Source of the DNA: Aeromonas eucrenophila
Lineage (GTDB): Bacteria; Pseudomonadota; Gammaproteobacteria; Enterobacterales; Aeromonadaceae
Direction: 5' to 3'
Length of the DNA stretch: 64,000 nt
NCBI RefSeq assembly: GCF_000819865.1
Contig: NZ_CDDF01000013.1
Location: 1-64,000 of the forward strand
A program made the translations under genes and the position numbers. Of this stretch, positions 48,267 through 58,832 are shown one piece after another. The notes under the pieces are model-generated. The model searched no databases. It was not told the DNA's origin and worked only from the letters and a program-made list of their open reading frames with translations. Each line of letters begins with the position of its first letter. Positions within the stretch are counted from its first letter, which is position 1.

Positions 48267-48965
48267 TTAGATAAACTCGTAGGCGTCGCCGAAGATACGC
48301 TCCGGCTCGGCACCCAGCACCTTGAACTCTTCCCGCGCGGCACCCGCCATCTCGAAGCGACCCGCCACATAGATGTCGTAATCGTGCAGGCTGACGAAGT
48401 CATCCATGATGGCCTTGTGCACCAGACCCGTCTTGCCGGTCCAATTTGCCTCGGGTTCCTGCACCACGGGCACGAAGGTGAGGGGCGCATAGTCCCGCTC
48501 CCACTGCAGCATCTGCTCCTGCTCATAGAGCCAGTGCGCCTGGCGCACGCCCCAGTAGAGGAACACCGGGCGCTTGCTGTCGCTGGCGATCAGATACTCC
48601 AGGATGGAGCGGGCGTAGGAGAAACCGGTGCCCCCCGCCATCAGGATCAGAGGACGGGGCGAACTGTCGCGCAGGAAGGCCTTGCCCGCCGCCAGTTCAA
48701 TCTCGATCTCGCCCTGCTCGCGCATGCGGGCCAGCACCTGGCCGGCGTAGGCGTTTTCAGGGGTGGCACCGATCTGCAGCTCCAGCACACCGGAGCGGGT
48801 CGGCGAGTTGGCGATGGAGAAGGGACGCTTGTCCGAGTCGCTCATCACCACCAGCAGATACTGGCCCGGCTTGAAGCTGATGGCTTGCTGCGGCGCCAGG
48901 GCCACGTGCCAGATGGTGTCGACATATTCGCGCAGTTCCTCTACGCGGCACTTGATACGTTGCAT
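48267..48965 (-). CDS. fre: NAD(P)H-flavin reductase Fre
   Basis: 232 residues (E. coli Fre 233). FAD/flavin-binding barrel with RPFSIANSPT (RxxS motif) at about 50 and an NAD-binding domain with LILMAGGTGFSYARSILEYL (about 105-125), ending ERIFGDAYEFI. Reduces free flavins with NAD(P)H. It follows ubiD on the same strand, as in E. coli, after a 153-base gap. Confidence 0.94.
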   Translation of the reverse strand: MQRIKCRVEELREYVDTIWHVALAPQQAISFKPGQYLLVVMSDSDKRPFSIANSPTRSGVLELQIGATPENAYAGQVLARMREQGEIEIELAAGKAFLRDSSPRPLILMAGGTGFSYARSILEYLIASDSKRPVFLYWGVRQAHWLYEQEQMLQWERDYAPLTFVPVVQEPEANWTGKTGLVHKAIMDDFVSLHDYDIYVAGRFEMAGAAREEFKVLGAEPERIFGDAYEFI

Positions 48966-49118
48966 TCTTGTCCTTGTGACGGGCTCGCTCGGCCCGCTTC
49001 GCTCATTGATTCACTGTGATCTGGCGACCAGCGGCTGGTCAGGTCAGTCGAGCATACCCAATTCAGCCCGCTAATACCGATCTTTTGTGTCGGGACCAGC
49101 GGGCACACAGGCAGAGGC

Positions 49119-50588
49119 TCAGTCGAGGATCTTCAGCTCGGCCCAGATCTCATCGATCTTCGCGCTGACGGCGGCATCCTGGACTATGGGTTGGCCCCAC
49201 TCCCGGTTGCTCTCCCCCGGCCACTTGTTGGTGGCATCCAGCCCCATTTTGGAGCCGAGCCCCGACACCGGCGAGGCGAAGTCGAGGTAGTCGATGGGGG
49301 TGTGCTCGATCAGGGTGGTGTCCCGCGCCGGGTCCATCCGGGTGGTAATGGCCCAGATCACATCTTTCCAGTCCCGGGCGTTGATGTCGTCGTCGCAGAC
49401 GATCACGAACTTGGTGTACATGAACTGGCGCAGGAAGGACCAGACCCCCAGCATCACCCGCTTGGCGTGGCCGGGATAACGCTTCTTGATGGTCACCACT
49501 GCCATCCGGTAGGAGCAACCCTCCGGCGGCAGGTAGAAGTCCACTATCTCGGGGAACTGCTTCTGCAGCAGCGGCACGAACACCTCGTTCAGCGCCACCC
49601 CGAGCACCGCCGGCTCATCGGGCGGGCGACCGGTGTAGGTGCTGTGATAGATGGCATCGCGGCGCATGGTCAGGTGAGTGATGGTGAACACCGGGAACTC
49701 GTCCACCTCGTTGTAGTAGCCGGTGTGATCGCCGTAAGGGCCTTCCGGCGCCATCTCGCCCGGCTCCAGGTAGCCTTCCAGCACGATCTCGGCGCTGGCG
49801 GGCACCTCCAGATCGCAGCTCAGGGCCTTCACCACCTCGGTGCGGCTGCCCCGCAGCAGGCCGGCGAAGGCGTATTCGGAGAGGCTATCCGGCACCGGCG
49901 TCACGGCGCCGAGTATGGTCGCAGGATCGGCACCGAGCGCCACTGCCACCGGGAAACGCTCACCCGGGTGCGCCTCCTGCCATTCGCGAAAATCGATGGC
50001 ACCGCCACGGTGATCCAGCCAGCGCATGATCAGCTTGTTCTTGCCGATCTTCTGCTGGCGATAGATGCCGAGGTTCTGCCGCTTCTTGTAAGGGCCGCGG
50101 GTGATGGTCAGGCCCCAGGTCACCAGGGGTGCCACGTCACCGGGCCAGCAGTGCTGGATCGGGATCTGGTCGAGATCCACCGCGTCCCCTTCCTGCACTA
50201 TCTGCTGGCAGGGGGCGGAGGAGAGCCGCTTGGTCGGCATGTTGAGTACCTGCTTGAAGATCGGCAGCTTCTCCATCAGCTCCTTGAGACCGCGGGGCGG
50301 CTCCGGCTCCTTCAGATAGGCGAGCCAGGTCCCCACCTGGCGCAGGGCGCCGACGTTGGGCTGACCCATGCCCATGGCGACCCGATCCGGGGTGCCGAAC
50401 AGGTTCGCCAGCACCGGCATGCCGTAGCCTTTGGGGTTTTCGAACAGCAGGGCGGGGCCACCCGCACGCAAGGTGCGATCGCTGATCTCGGTCATCTCCA
50501 GATAGGGGTCTATCTCGCGACTGATGCGCTTGAGCTGTCCGTTTTGTTCCAGCTGCGTGATGAAATCACGCAAGTCCTTGTATTTCAT
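49119..50588 (-). CDS. ubiD: 3-octaprenyl-4-hydroxybenzoate carboxy-lyase UbiD
   Basis: 489 residues (E. coli 497). Decarboxylates polyprenyl-4-hydroxybenzoate in ubiquinone synthesis with prenylated FMN supplied by Ubi[71 protein letters not shown] and the E(x)nD catalytic region are conserved. Standard start 33 bases after the upstream unknown gene's stop. Confidence 0.95.
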   Translation of the reverse strand: MKYKDLRDFITQLEQNGQLKRISREIDPYLEMTEISDRTLRAGGPALLFENPKGYGMPVLANLFGTPDRVAMGMGQPNVGALRQVGTWLAYLKEPEPPRGLKELMEKLPIFKQVLNMPTKRLSSAPCQQIVQEGDAVDLDQIPIQHCWPGDVAPLVTWGLTITRGPYKKRQNLGIYRQQKIGKNKLIMRWLDHRGGAIDFREWQEAHPGERFPVAVALGADPATILGAVTPVPDSLSEYAFAGLLRGSRTEVVKALSCDLEVPASAEIVLEGYLEPGEMAPEGPYGDHTGYYNEVDEFPVFTITHLTMRRDAIYHSTYTGRPPDEPAVLGVALNEVFVPLLQKQFPEIVDFYLPPEGCSYRMAVVTIKKRYPGHAKRVMLGVWSFLRQFMYTKFVIVCDDDINARDWKDVIWAITTRMDPARDTTLIEHTPIDYLDFASPVSGLGSKMGLDATNKWPGESNREWGQPIVQDAAVSAKIDEIWAELKILD

Positions 50589-50621
50589 GCAGGTACCCTA
50601 CCGGGTTCAGGAGGTGCCGCA

Positions 50622-51626
50622 TTATAACCCCGGCCGCGCATCCGGTGTACCCGTATCGGGCAGCATGACGGACGAGGCGTGACGCCACTCCTGCCGGGTG
50701 AGCCTGTCGGCCAGCTGGGCCAGCAGCCTGGGCTCGTCCATCTGCAGCAGCAGACCGGCCACCAGGCCGCCATATTGATGCTTGCCGAGCTCGACCAGCA
50801 GATATTGCTGGGCCGTGTCCGGCAGCGGCGAGAGCTGGCTGAGCTGGTGCAAAGCGGGGATCATCAAGCGGTCGTTGCGGCTGGCGGAAATCAGCAGATC
50901 GCTCGCCTCCTGGCCTTTATAAAAGCGGGTAATAGTGTGCAGCGCCGCCACACTGTCGTGATCCACTGGCTGACGCCACAGTTTCTGGTAGAGGGCGGGA
51001 TCGCCGGTGTGCTCGATGAGGTGCAGCAGCAGCTGGTTGTCCGGCAGGAAGAGGTTCAGGGAGGCCAACCGCCTTGCCTCACGCCTGAGCACGGGGGCGG
51101 GTTGGTCGTCGAGCACCGCCAGCAGCGCCTGCTGCTGCCGCGCCAGCTCCGGATTGCGGCTGTAGTAGAGTTGCTTGAAGTCGAAGCTGCCCTGCTCCAG
51201 CAGCTGGCGGTAGTTGTCCTGCCAGGCGAGCTGTTGCCAGCGGCTCAGCACCAGCCGCGCCTCGGCGGCAAAATCGTAAGCGGGCAGCTGAACCAGGAAA
51301 CCGTCCACCTCCCCTTCCACCAGCCATTGCGGTGCCCTGGCGGCCTGGCCGCGCACCCAGGCCAGCAGCGCGGGGGACGGTGCCACCGCAGACTTGAGGC
51401 CGCCGAGCAGTTGATACAGCAGATACTCGCGCTGGCCCACCGCCAGAGTCTCGAGCAGGGAGTCCATGGCAGCAAACTGCCCCAGCTGCAAACGGCTGTT
51501 CAGATAATCGAGATGCCCCTGCACTCCCTCGTCCGCCACCAGCGGCGCCCGCAACTGCGGGGGAGAATCGGCCTGTACCGGGCCGGCCATCAGCCAGCCG
51601 AGCCATAAGAGAAATACCAGCTTCAT
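50622..51626 (-). CDS. Secreted or periplasmic protein of unknown function
   Basis: 334 residues. Signal peptide MKLVFLLWLGWLMAGPVQA (cleavage about 19). The mature chain is helix-rich with repeated Leu/Gln/Arg patterns (YLNSRLQLGQFAAMDSLLETLAVGQREYLLYQLLGGL; LISASRNDRLMIPALHQL) suggesting a HEAT- or TPR-like solenoid. No motif tells its function. Start at 51626, not the upstream ATG at 51659, because the signal peptide begins there. It lies 33 bases upstream of ubiD on the same strand and is probably co-transcribed with it. Confidence 0.78.
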   Translation of the reverse strand: MKLVFLLWLGWLMAGPVQADSPPQLRAPLVADEGVQGHLDYLNSRLQLGQFAAMDSLLETLAVGQREYLLYQLLGGLKSAVAPSPALLAWVRGQAARAPQWLVEGEVDGFLVQLPAYDFAAEARLVLSRWQQLAWQDNYRQLLEQGSFDFKQLYYSRNPELARQQQALLAVLDDQPAPVLRREARRLASLNLFLPDNQLLLHLIEHTGDPALYQKLWRQPVDHDSVAALHTITRFYKGQEASDLLISASRNDRLMIPALHQLSQLSPLPDTAQQYLLVELGKHQYGGLVAGLLLQMDEPRLLAQLADRLTRQEWRHASSVMLPDTGTPDARPGL

Positions 51627-51692
51627 GACGTCCCTGTCCTTGTGACATCGAGGCTTCACATACTACTCAGCTCGCCGGGAAATAGATAAACA

Positions 51693-51718
51693 AAAACCGC
51701 GACCAGGGCCGCGGTTTT
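51693..51718 (-). terminator. Terminator after rho
   Basis: Stem AAAACCGCG/CGCGGTTTT with an eight-base loop; T tract on the minus strand. Confidence 0.85.
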
Positions 51719-51735
51719 GTCATGCCAGGATGCAG

Positions 51736-53001
51736 TTATTTCTGCTGACGCTTCATGGAGTCGAAGAACTCGTCGTTGGTCTTGGTGGCTGCCAGCTTGT
51801 CGATGAGGAACTCGATGCTGTCGATCTCGCCCATGGGGTGAATGATCTTGCGCAGGATCCACATCTTCTGCAGCTCGTCCGGAGCGGTAAGCAGCTCTTC
51901 CTTGCGGGTGCCGGAGCGGGTGATGTCGATGGCCGGATAGACACGCTTCTCGGCGATCTTGCGCGAGAGGTGCAGTTCCATATTGCCGGTACCCTTGAAC
52001 TCTTCGTAGATCACTTCGTCCATCTTGGAACCGGTGTCGACCAGCGCGGTGGCGATGATGGTCAGGCTGCCGCCTTCCTCAACGTTACGGGCGGCGCCGA
52101 AGAAGCGCTTGGGACGGTGCAGGGCGTTGGCATCCACACCACCGGTCAGTACCTTGCCGGATGAAGGGATGACGGTGTTGTAGGCACGGGCCAGACGGGT
52201 GATGGAGTCCAGCAGGATGACCACATCCTTCTTGTGCTCGACCAGACGCTTGGCCTTCTCGATCACCATCTCGGCAACCTGAACGTGACGGGAAGCCGGC
52301 TCGTCGAAGGTGGAGGCGATGACCTCACCCTTGACCATGCGCTGCATCTCGGTCACTTCTTCCGGACGCTCGTCGATCAGCAGTACGATCAGCTCACAGT
52401 CAGGGTGGTTGTAGGCGATGCTCTGGGCGATGTTCTGCAGCAGCATGGTCTTACCGGCCTTGGGCGGTGCGACGATGAGGCCACGCTGGCCCTTGCCGAT
52501 GGGGGATGCGAGATCCAGCACACGGGCGGTGATGTCTTCGGTCGAACCGTTGCCGCGTTCCATGCGCAGACGCTCGTTGGCGTGCAGCGGGGTCAGGTTC
52601 TCGAACAGGATCTTGTTGCGGGCGTTTTCCGGACGGTCGTAGTTGACGTCGTTGACCTTGAGCAGTGCGAAGTAACGCTCGCCCTCTTTCGGCGGCCGGA
52701 TCTTGCCGGAGATGGTGTCACCGGTGCGCAGGTTGAAGCGGCGGATCTGGCTCGGGGAGACGTAGATATCGTCCGGGCCGGCCAGGTAGGAGCCGTCTGC
52801 GCTACGCAGGAAGCCAAAGCCATCGGTCAGGATTTCCAGCACACCGTCGCCAAAGATATCCTCACCACCCTTGGCGTGCGCCTTGAGGATTGCGAAAATA
52901 ATGTCTTTCTTGTGCGCCCGAGCCAGATTTTCCAACCCCATGGATTCGCCAAGCTTGACCAGCTCGGACACAGGAGTGTTCTTTAATTCAGTCAGATTCA
53001 T
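51736..53001 (-). CDS. rho: Transcription termination factor Rho
   Basis: 421 residues (E. coli 419): N-terminal RNA-binding OB domain with GFLRS and [16 protein letters not shown], Walker [12 protein letters not shown], Walker [17 protein letters not shown] and Q/R loops. Hexameric RNA helicase that ends transcripts. The 205-base gap to trxA includes a long leader in which rho autoregulation would act. A Rof-like Rho inhibitor is encoded 4.7 kb away, and tnaC attenuation in this window depends on Rho. Confidence 0.97.
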   Translation of the reverse strand: MNLTELKNTPVSELVKLGESMGLENLARAHKKDIIFAILKAHAKGGEDIFGDGVLEILTDGFGFLRSADGSYLAGPDDIYVSPSQIRRFNLRTGDTISGKIRPPKEGERYFALLKVNDVNYDRPENARNKILFENLTPLHANERLRMERGNGSTEDITARVLDLASPIGKGQRGLIVAPPKAGKTMLLQNIAQSIAYNHPDCELIVLLIDERPEEVTEMQRMVKGEVIASTFDEPASRHVQVAEMVIEKAKRLVEHKKDVVILLDSITRLARAYNTVIPSSGKVLTGGVDANALHRPKRFFGAARNVEEGGSLTIIATALVDTGSKMDEVIYEEFKGTGNMELHLSRKIAEKRVYPAIDITRSGTRKEELLTAPDELQKMWILRKIIHPMGEIDSIEFLIDKLAATKTNDEFFDSMKRQQK

Positions 53002-53168
53002 AGTGGTGAGAGTCTGTAAGCAAGGATTGAAATGAGGAGACAGTCTGCTGGATTGATGCTAATCGGGATTGACTGCCAGGCTGCTGTGAAGCATTGAATC
53101 GGCAAAATGGTTAGCAAACGAACGATAAACTAGCACCAATCGGGATGAGCGTCTAGGTGATAAAACAC

Positions 53169-53197
53169 AAGGAGCGCATTATTGCAATGCGCTCCTT
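53169..53197 (-). terminator. Terminator after trxA
   Basis: Perfect 12-base-pair stem AAGGAGCGCATT/AATGCGCTCCTT with loop ATTGC; minus-strand tail TGTGTTTTA. Confidence 0.85.
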
Positions 53198-53206
53198 CTT
53201 AAATTA

Positions 53207-53533
53207 TTACAGGTTACCGTCCAGGAACTCTTTCAGCTGAGTCTTGGACAGGGCGCCGACCTTGGTCGCTGCCACTTCGCCATTCTTGAACAGCAAGAGG
53301 GTCGGGATACCGCGAATGCCATATTTGGGCGGAGTGTCGGCGTTATGATCGATGTTCAATTTCGCCACGGTCACGCGACCGGCATATTCTTGGGCGACTT
53401 CGTTCAGGATCGGGGCAATCATCTTGCACGGACCGCACCATTCAGCCCAGAAATCGACCAGAACGGGGCTGTCGGCTTTGATTACATCGGCCTCGAAGCT
53501 GGCATCGCTCAGCTGAACAATCTTGTCACTCAT
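53207..53533 (-). CDS. trxA: Thioredoxin 1
   Basis: 108 residues with the redox motif [10 protein letters not shown] (Cys33, Cys36) and cis-Pro in [12 protein letters not shown]. Start at 53533 with GGAGTTGGAG. Divergent from rhlB across 113 bases and upstream of rho, the E. coli order. Confidence 0.97.
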   Translation of the reverse strand: MSDKIVQLSDASFEADVIKADSPVLVDFWAEWCGPCKMIAPILNEVAQEYAGRVTVAKLNIDHNADTPPKYGIRGIPTLLLFKNGEVAATKVGALSKTQLKEFLDGNL

Positions 53534-53646
53534 CTCCAACTCCAGTCAGTAATTAAGGCTTTATTGATGGATCAACAAAGGCAATAGTTGCCCTATTTGA
53601 AATGATCCTGTTTATTATTGCAAGCCTAACCTGATAACCTACCGCC

Positions 53647-54936
53647 ATGAGCAAAACACACTTAACGACCGAAAAATTCGCCCAAATGGGCCTCGAACCC
53701 GAAGTTCTGGCTGGTCTGGAATCAAAGGGATTTCACTATTGCACGCCCATCCAGGCACTGTCGCTGCCGCTGCTGGTAGAAGGCCATGACCTCGCCGGTC
53801 AGGCCCAGACGGGAACCGGCAAGACCCTTGCCTTCCTGGCCGCGACCTTCAACTATTTGCTGACGCACCCGCTGACCCAACCGCGCCTGATCAATCAGCC
53901 GCGCGCCATCATCTTGGCCCCGACCCGGGAGCTGGCGGTGCAGATCTACAACGATGCGGAAGGCATGGCTGCCTCCACCGGGCTGAAGCTCGGCCTCGCC
54001 TACGGTGGCGAAGGCTATGACAAGCAGCTGGCCGTGCTGGAACAGGGTGTCGACATCCTGATCGGCACCACGGGCCGCATCATCGACTACTTCAAGTCCA
54101 AGGTCATCGATCTGGGCAGCATCCAGGTCGTGGTGCTGGACGAAGCGGATCGCATGTTCGATCTCGGCTTCATCAAGGACATCCGCTTCCTGTTCCGCCG
54201 CATGCCGCCCGCCACCGAGCGTCTGAGCATGCTGTTCTCCGCCACCCTCTCCCTGCGGGTGCAGGAGCTGGCCTACGAGCACATGAACCACCCGGAACAC
54301 GTGCAAATCGAGCCGGAACAGATGACGGGCGTGCGCATCAAGGAGGAGCTGTTCTATCCCTCCAACGAAGACAAGATGCTGCTGCTGCTCTCCCTGATGG
54401 AAGAAGAGTGGCCGGAAAAAGCCATCGTCTTCGCCAACACCAAGCATGTCTGTGAAGACGTGCATGCGTGGCTGGAGAACGACGGCCACCGCGTCGGCCT
54501 GCTGACCGGTGACGTGCCGCAGAAGAAGCGGATGAAGATCCTGGAAGAGTTCACCAAGGGAACGCTGGACATCCTGGTCGCCACCGACGTGGCCGCCCGT
54601 GGTCTCCACATCCCGGACGTGACCCACGTCTTCAACTACGACCTGCCCGACGATGCAGAGGACTACGTTCACCGTATCGGTCGTACCGGTCGTGCCGGCA
54701 AGAGCGGTCACTCCATCAGCCTGGCCTGTGAAGACTATGCCTTCAACCTGCCGGCCATCGAGGAGTACATCCACCACCCGATCCCGGTCAGCAAGTACGA
54801 TCGCGAGTCGCTGCTGGATGACGTGACCGCCCCGAAACGGGTGTTCCGCAACCGCCAACCGGTGAACCGCAACATGCGGGATCGCCAGGGTGGTGGCAAC
54901 AGCAACAACCGCCGCCGTCCGCCCCGCAAGAACTGA
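53647..54936 (+). CDS. rhlB: ATP-dependent RNA helicase RhlB
   Basis: A 429-residue DEAD-box helicase of the RNA degradosome. Q motif FHYCTPIQ, Walker [13 protein letters not shown] box [14 protein letters not shown] motif, and [13 protein letters not shown]. The C-terminal tail is short, basic and Asn-rich ([20 protein letters not shown]). In the family it unwinds structured RNA for PNPase/RNase E. gppA follows 15 bases later. Confidence 0.96.
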   Translation: MSKTHLTTEKFAQMGLEPEVLAGLESKGFHYCTPIQALSLPLLVEGHDLAGQAQTGTGKTLAFLAATFNYLLTHPLTQPRLINQPRAIILAPTRELAVQIYNDAEGMAASTGLKLGLAYGGEGYDKQLAVLEQGVDILIGTTGRIIDYFKSKVIDLGSIQVVVLDEADRMFDLGFIKDIRFLFRRMPPATERLSMLFSATLSLRVQELAYEHMNHPEHVQIEPEQMTGVRIKEELFYPSNEDKMLLLLSLMEEEWPEKAIVFANTKHVCEDVHAWLENDGHRVGLLTGDVPQKKRMKILEEFTKGTLDILVATDVAARGLHIPDVTHVFNYDLPDDAEDYVHRIGRTGRAGKSGHSISLACEDYAFNLPAIEEYIHHPIPVSKYDRESLLDDVTAPKRVFRNRQPVNRNMRDRQGGGNSNNRRRPPRKN

Positions 54937-54951
54937 TCAGGACTGGCCCAG

Positions 54952-56442
54952 TTGCACAACTCGCCGCTCTATGCCGCCATCGACCTCGGTTCCAACAGCT
55001 TCCATATGCTGGTGGTACGCGAGGTCGCCGGTGCCCTGCGTACCGTCACCAAGGTCAAGCGCAAGGTGCGCCTCGCCGCCGGTCTCGATCCCGAGTTTCG
55101 TCTCAGCCGTGCCGCCATGGAGCGGGGCTGGGACTGCCTGCGGCTGTTCTCCGAGCAGTTGCAGGACATCCCCTCCGACAATATCCGGGTAGTGGGCACC
55201 GCCACCCTGCGGCTTGCCACCAACGTCGATGAATTCCTGAGCGAGGCGGAACGGGTACTCAACCACAGCATCGAGATCATCTCGGGCGAGGAAGAGGCCA
55301 AGACCATCTACGAGGGGGTCTCCTGGACCTCCGCCGGGGAAGGCAACCGACTGGTGATCGACATCGGCGGTGCCAGCACCGAGCTGGTGATCGGCGAGCA
55401 CAGCGAGGCCAAGCTGCTCAACAGCCTGCACATGGGCTGCGTCACCTGGCTGAACCAGCACTTCGGTGACGGCGAGCTGAGCGAGGCCCGCTTCAACCAG
55501 GCCATCGCCGCCGCCAAGGCGGTGCTGGAGAAGGTGGCAGCGGATTATCGTGCCCTCGGCTGGCGTACCTGTGTCGGTGCCTCCGGCACCGTCCAGGCGC
55601 TGCAGGAGATCATGCTGGCGCAAGGGAAGAGCGAACGGGTCACTCTGCCGAAGTTGCAGGAACTGATGGGTCAGGCCATCGCCTGCGGCAAGCTGGACAG
55701 GTTGCAGCTGGAAGGGCTGGCGGCCGAGCGGCTGACCGTGTTCCCCTCCGGCCTCGCCATCCTGATCGCCATCTTCGAGACCCTGGGGGTCGAGAGCATG
55801 ACCCTGGCCGGCGGCGCCCTGCGCGAAGGCCTGATCTACGGCCTGCTCGGCAACAATCACGACTGTGACGCCCGGGATCGCACCGCCGACAGCCTGATCA
55901 GCCGCTATCAGCTGGACAAGGAACACGCCGAGCGGGTGCGCGATACCGCCGTCGAGGCCTTCACCCAGCTTCAACCGGCCTGGCGCCTCTCAAAGCGATA
56001 CGGTCGCCCTATCCTGCGTTATGCGGCCCTGCTGCACGAGATTGGGCTCTGCATCGAGTACAAGAAGGCCCCGCAACACGCGGCCTACATCATCGACAAC
56101 ATCGACATGCCGGGCTTCACCCCCGCCCAGAAGAAGCTGTTGTCGGCCCTGCTGTTCAACCAGCGGGACGAATTCAAGCTGGAGCCGCTGGAGAAGCAGG
56201 GAGCCGTCACCGGTCGCCAGGCGATCCGGCTGGCCCGCATCCTGCGCATCTCCCTTATCCTCTGCATGCGCCGCACCCAGGGCACAGTGCCCAGCTTCAC
56301 GCTGCAGGCCGATGAGGATGCCCTGACCCTGACCCTGCCCAAGGGCTGGCTGGACGAACACTACCTGCGCGCCAGCGAACTGCGGCTCGAGGTGGAGCGT
56401 CAGCAGAAGATGGGTTGGGCCACCCGCCTGCTGGAAGCCTGA
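54952..56442 (+). CDS. gppA: Guanosine-5'-triphosphate,3'-diphosphate pyrophosphatase GppA
   Basis: 496 residues (E. coli 494). Ppx/GppA family: AAIDLGSNSFHMLVVREV (phosphate 1 motif), VIDIGGASTELVIG (phosphate 2), a C-terminal HD-like domain (LLHEIGLCIEYKKAPQHAAYI). Converts pppGpp to ppGpp and may act on polyphosphate. The start is a TTG at 54952 with AGGA upstream, since the protein aligns from LYAAIDLG and no ATG is available. Operon with rhlB as in E. coli. Confidence 0.94.
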   Translation: MHNSPLYAAIDLGSNSFHMLVVREVAGALRTVTKVKRKVRLAAGLDPEFRLSRAAMERGWDCLRLFSEQLQDIPSDNIRVVGTATLRLATNVDEFLSEAERVLNHSIEIISGEEEAKTIYEGVSWTSAGEGNRLVIDIGGASTELVIGEHSEAKLLNSLHMGCVTWLNQHFGDGELSEARFNQAIAAAKAVLEKVAADYRALGWRTCVGASGTVQALQEIMLAQGKSERVTLPKLQELMGQAIACGKLDRLQLEGLAAERLTVFPSGLAILIAIFETLGVESMTLAGGALREGLIYGLLGNNHDCDARDRTADSLISRYQLDKEHAERVRDTAVEAFTQLQPAWRLSKRYGRPILRYAALLHEIGLCIEYKKAPQHAAYIIDNIDMPGFTPAQKKLLSALLFNQRDEFKLEPLEKQGAVTGRQAIRLARILRISLILCMRRTQGTVPSFTLQADEDALTLTLPKGWLDEHYLRASELRLEVERQQKMGWATRLLEA

Positions 56443-56443
56443 T

Positions 56444-56466
56444 GGGGCGCCTGCTCGCCCCTTTCT
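56444..56466 (+). terminator. Terminator after gppA
   Basis: Stem GGGGCG/CGCCCC with six-base loop CCTGCT, then TTTCT, starting 2 bases after the stop. Confidence 0.7.
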
Positions 56467-56648
56467 GAGCAATTCTCACCCTGTACCGACAATCCCTTTC
56501 GCAGCCATATTCGTGGCGAGCGATGGCTACTCATTGATTTAATTATGTTTATACTCAATTGGACCACTTTGGGAGCCCCTGTCCAGGCAAGTTAATGCCG
56601 CCATCCGGGCTTAGAGTAAGGGTGTCTTCTTCAACAGGAATGGAAGCC

Positions 56649-57659
56649 ATGAAACATTTACCCTTGCTAGGCCTGACCGTGCTGCTGACCGCCTGTGGTG
56701 GCGGCGGCGATGGTGACAACAACGCGCAACCCCCCTCCGAGGCCAAGATGTCACTGGCCTTCTCCGATGCCCCGGTCGATCACGTCAGCAAGGTCTGCAT
56801 CGCCGTCTCCAACATCATGATCAATCCGGTCTCCGGCACCGAGCAGGCGTGGACTACCGCCAGCTTCCTGACCACGACCCAGGACGATGGCTGCACGCCG
56901 GCGGGGGTAAGCATCCCCCTCAACGACAACGGTCACCCGCAGTTTACATACATAGACCTGCTCGCATATCAGGGTTCGAAAACTCGCCAACTGCTGGATA
57001 GCCAGGACGTGGGCGCCGGCGAATACAGCCAGATGCGGCTGGAGATCCTGAATGGAACTCAATCAGAAAACCAGTATGACAACGGTGTCCCCTACTCCTA
57101 TGTGCTGCAGGACGACGGGGTGATCAAGCCGCTGGAGGTGCCCAGCAACGAGCTCAAGCTGGATGCCTTCACCATCGCCGCCAACGGCACCAGCTTCTTC
57201 ACCACCGAGTTCGACCTGCGCCACTCCATGGTGCTGCCTGGCCACCAGCAGCATTACAAGCTCAAACCCAGGGGCGTGCGGCTGGTGAACAACACCGAGG
57301 TGGCGACCGTCAAGGGCACAGTGGCAGCAGAGCTCTGCTCCAGCGATCTGAGCGATGCCTTTGTCTACTTCTATGACGAGTTGCGCCCGGCGGGGGACGA
57401 CGCCTACCCCGACATGGCCGACCTCGACAACGGCTTCTATGCCAGCGCCCCCGTGGTTCCCCTGGCGGGCGGCGGTTACGGCTACGAGCTGGGCTTCGTG
57501 AACCTCGGTCATTACGATGTCACCCTGGTCTGCAACGGCAGTGTCGATGATCCCGAGCTACCTGACGATGCTACGACGACGGCCGACGATCTGGTGATCG
57601 ATCAGGTGCAGAAGGATAGGGTCGTGGTGGCCCCCACCACCAGCATCAACTTCCAGTAA
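56649..57659 (+). CDS. DUF4382 lipoprotein
   Basis: 336 residues. Lipoprotein signal with lipobox LTACGGGGDGD (Cys16), then a DUF4382 domain (about 30-180; MSLAFSDAPVDHVSKVCIAVSNIMINPV, YIDLLAYQGSKTRQLLDSQDVGAGEYSQMRLEI) and a C-terminal beta-rich domain (about 200-335). The glycine stretch after the lipid Cys acts as a flexible tether. Four Cys in the mature part. Surface or outer-membrane protein of unknown function. Start at 56649 with GGAATGGAAG upstream. Confidence 0.87.
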   Translation: MKHLPLLGLTVLLTACGGGGDGDNNAQPPSEAKMSLAFSDAPVDHVSKVCIAVSNIMINPVSGTEQAWTTASFLTTTQDDGCTPAGVSIPLNDNGHPQFTYIDLLAYQGSKTRQLLDSQDVGAGEYSQMRLEILNGTQSENQYDNGVPYSYVLQDDGVIKPLEVPSNELKLDAFTIAANGTSFFTTEFDLRHSMVLPGHQQHYKLKPRGVRLVNNTEVATVKGTVAAELCSSDLSDAFVYFYDELRPAGDDAYPDMADLDNGFYASAPVVPLAGGGYGYELGFVNLGHYDVTLVCNGSVDDPELPDDATTTADDLVIDQVQKDRVVVAPTTSINFQ

Positions 57660-57689
57660 CGGGCCTGGGGCTCAAGGACGAGAAACATC

Positions 57690-57944
57690 ATGACGGACTA
57701 TCAACCCATCAGCTGTGACCTCTACGACTGGCTCGAGATCGCCGCACGCTGGCAGTTACTGGTGACTATCAGCAGCCGCGAGGGGCGACAGTGGGCAGAC
57801 AAGATCCGCACCATAGAGGCAAGGGACGGCGTCGAGTATCTGCTGCTGGAGAGTGGCGAGCGACTGAGTCTGGCTGAGCTGGCGACCCTGGATCTGGTCT
57901 GGCAGGGGGAAGCGAAGCGGGTGCATTTCGCCCCCGGTTCGTGA
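57690..57944 (+). CDS. rof: Rof-like Rho-binding antiterminator
   Basis: 84 residues related to E. coli Rof (YaeO): YQPISCDLYDWLEIAARWQLLVTI, then GVEYLLLESGERLSLAELATLD matching the VEYLVVE...ELRLDKI strand pair. The acidic Sm-like fold binds the Rho RNA-binding domain and blocks termination. 30 bases after the DUF4382 gene, so possibly co-transcribed. The name is from sequence pattern only, without alignment scores. Confidence 0.82.
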   Translation: MTDYQPISCDLYDWLEIAARWQLLVTISSREGRQWADKIRTIEARDGVEYLLLESGERLSLAELATLDLVWQGEAKRVHFAPGS

Positions 57945-57960
57945 TGGACCATCGATCACC

Positions 57961-57998
57961 AAAAAGAGAGGGCCAGCTATGCTGGCCCTCTCTTTTTC
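57961..57998. terminator. Bidirectional terminator between rof and rsmJ
   Basis: Perfect 17-base-pair stem from AAAAAGAGAGGGCCAGC to its complement, loop TAT. Serves both convergent genes. Confidence 0.93.
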
Positions 57999-58022
57999 TG
58001 TTCGTGCTGCCCTGATGCCTGT

Positions 58023-58781
58023 CTATCCCGCCAGCGCCGCCATCACATAGACGTCGAAGCGGTTGCTCTTGGTCTCGATGGCCATGCTCGGCTTCTGCTC
58101 GTTTAGCCAGCCCGCATAGTCCGGCCGCTTCACCACCACCCGCTTGTCGGCCATCTTGAGCGCCGCCGGCAACAGGGCGTCCGCATCCAGATCCGGCCCC
58201 ACCAGGGACTGGAACACCCGCATCTCTTTCTTCACCAGCGCCGACTTCTGCTTGTGGGGGAACATGGGGTCCAGGTAGATGACGTCCGGCCGTTCACTCA
58301 GCGCCAGCAGGTTGTCCACCGCCGGGCCTTGCAGCAGTTGCATCCGCTCACGCACCCAGGGCCCGATCTCGGGGTCCTGCGCCGCCCGCGTCAGCCCATC
58401 CTGCAGCAGGGCCGCCACCACGGGGCTGCGCTCAATGAGCGTCACCTTGCAACCCAGCGAAGCCAGCACGAAGGCATCGCGCCCCAGCCCGGCTGTGGCA
58501 TCCACCACGGTCGGCATGGCCCCCGCTTTCAACCCCACCGCCTTGGCGATGGATTGGCCCCGGCCGCCGCCAAACTTGCGTCTGTGGGCCACGGCGCCCT
58601 CCACGAAGTCCACGTGAACGGCCCCCAGCTTGGGTTCATCCAGTTTGCGCAGCTCCAGCCTGGTCTCGGTCAGCACCAGGGCGAAGGGCGCGGGAAAGTC
58701 GATCCCTGCCAGCCGTAGCCGCAAGGCATCGAGCTCCCCTTCCCGGGCGGGCACTTCACTGAAAACCTGGATATGGTGCAT
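58023..58781 (-). CDS. rsmJ: 16S rRNA m2G1516 methyltransferase RsmJ
   Basis: 252 residues (E. coli RsmJ 250). SAM-binding motif [29 protein letters not shown] and catalytic motif [23 protein letters not shown]. Methylates G1516 of 16S rRNA. In E. coli rsmJ is next to prlC; here the split c-di-GMP gene lies between them. Confidence 0.94.
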   Translation of the reverse strand: MHHIQVFSEVPAREGELDALRLRLAGIDFPAPFALVLTETRLELRKLDEPKLGAVHVDFVEGAVAHRRKFGGGRGQSIAKAVGLKAGAMPTVVDATAGLGRDAFVLASLGCKVTLIERSPVVAALLQDGLTRAAQDPEIGPWVRERMQLLQGPAVDNLLALSERPDVIYLDPMFPHKQKSALVKKEMRVFQSLVGPDLDADALLPAALKMADKRVVVKRPDYAGWLNEQKPSMAIETKSNRFDVYVMAALAG

Positions 58782-58832
58782 AACGAAGACTCATGGCGGC
58801 ATGGAGCCGAGCATGATAGCAGAAGCGGGGGA

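Noticed and set aside
53059..53094. 11-codon ORF upstream of rho as a possible rhoL leader
   Set aside because: No ribosome site and no similarity to the E. coli rho leader peptide; chance ORF cannot be excluded.
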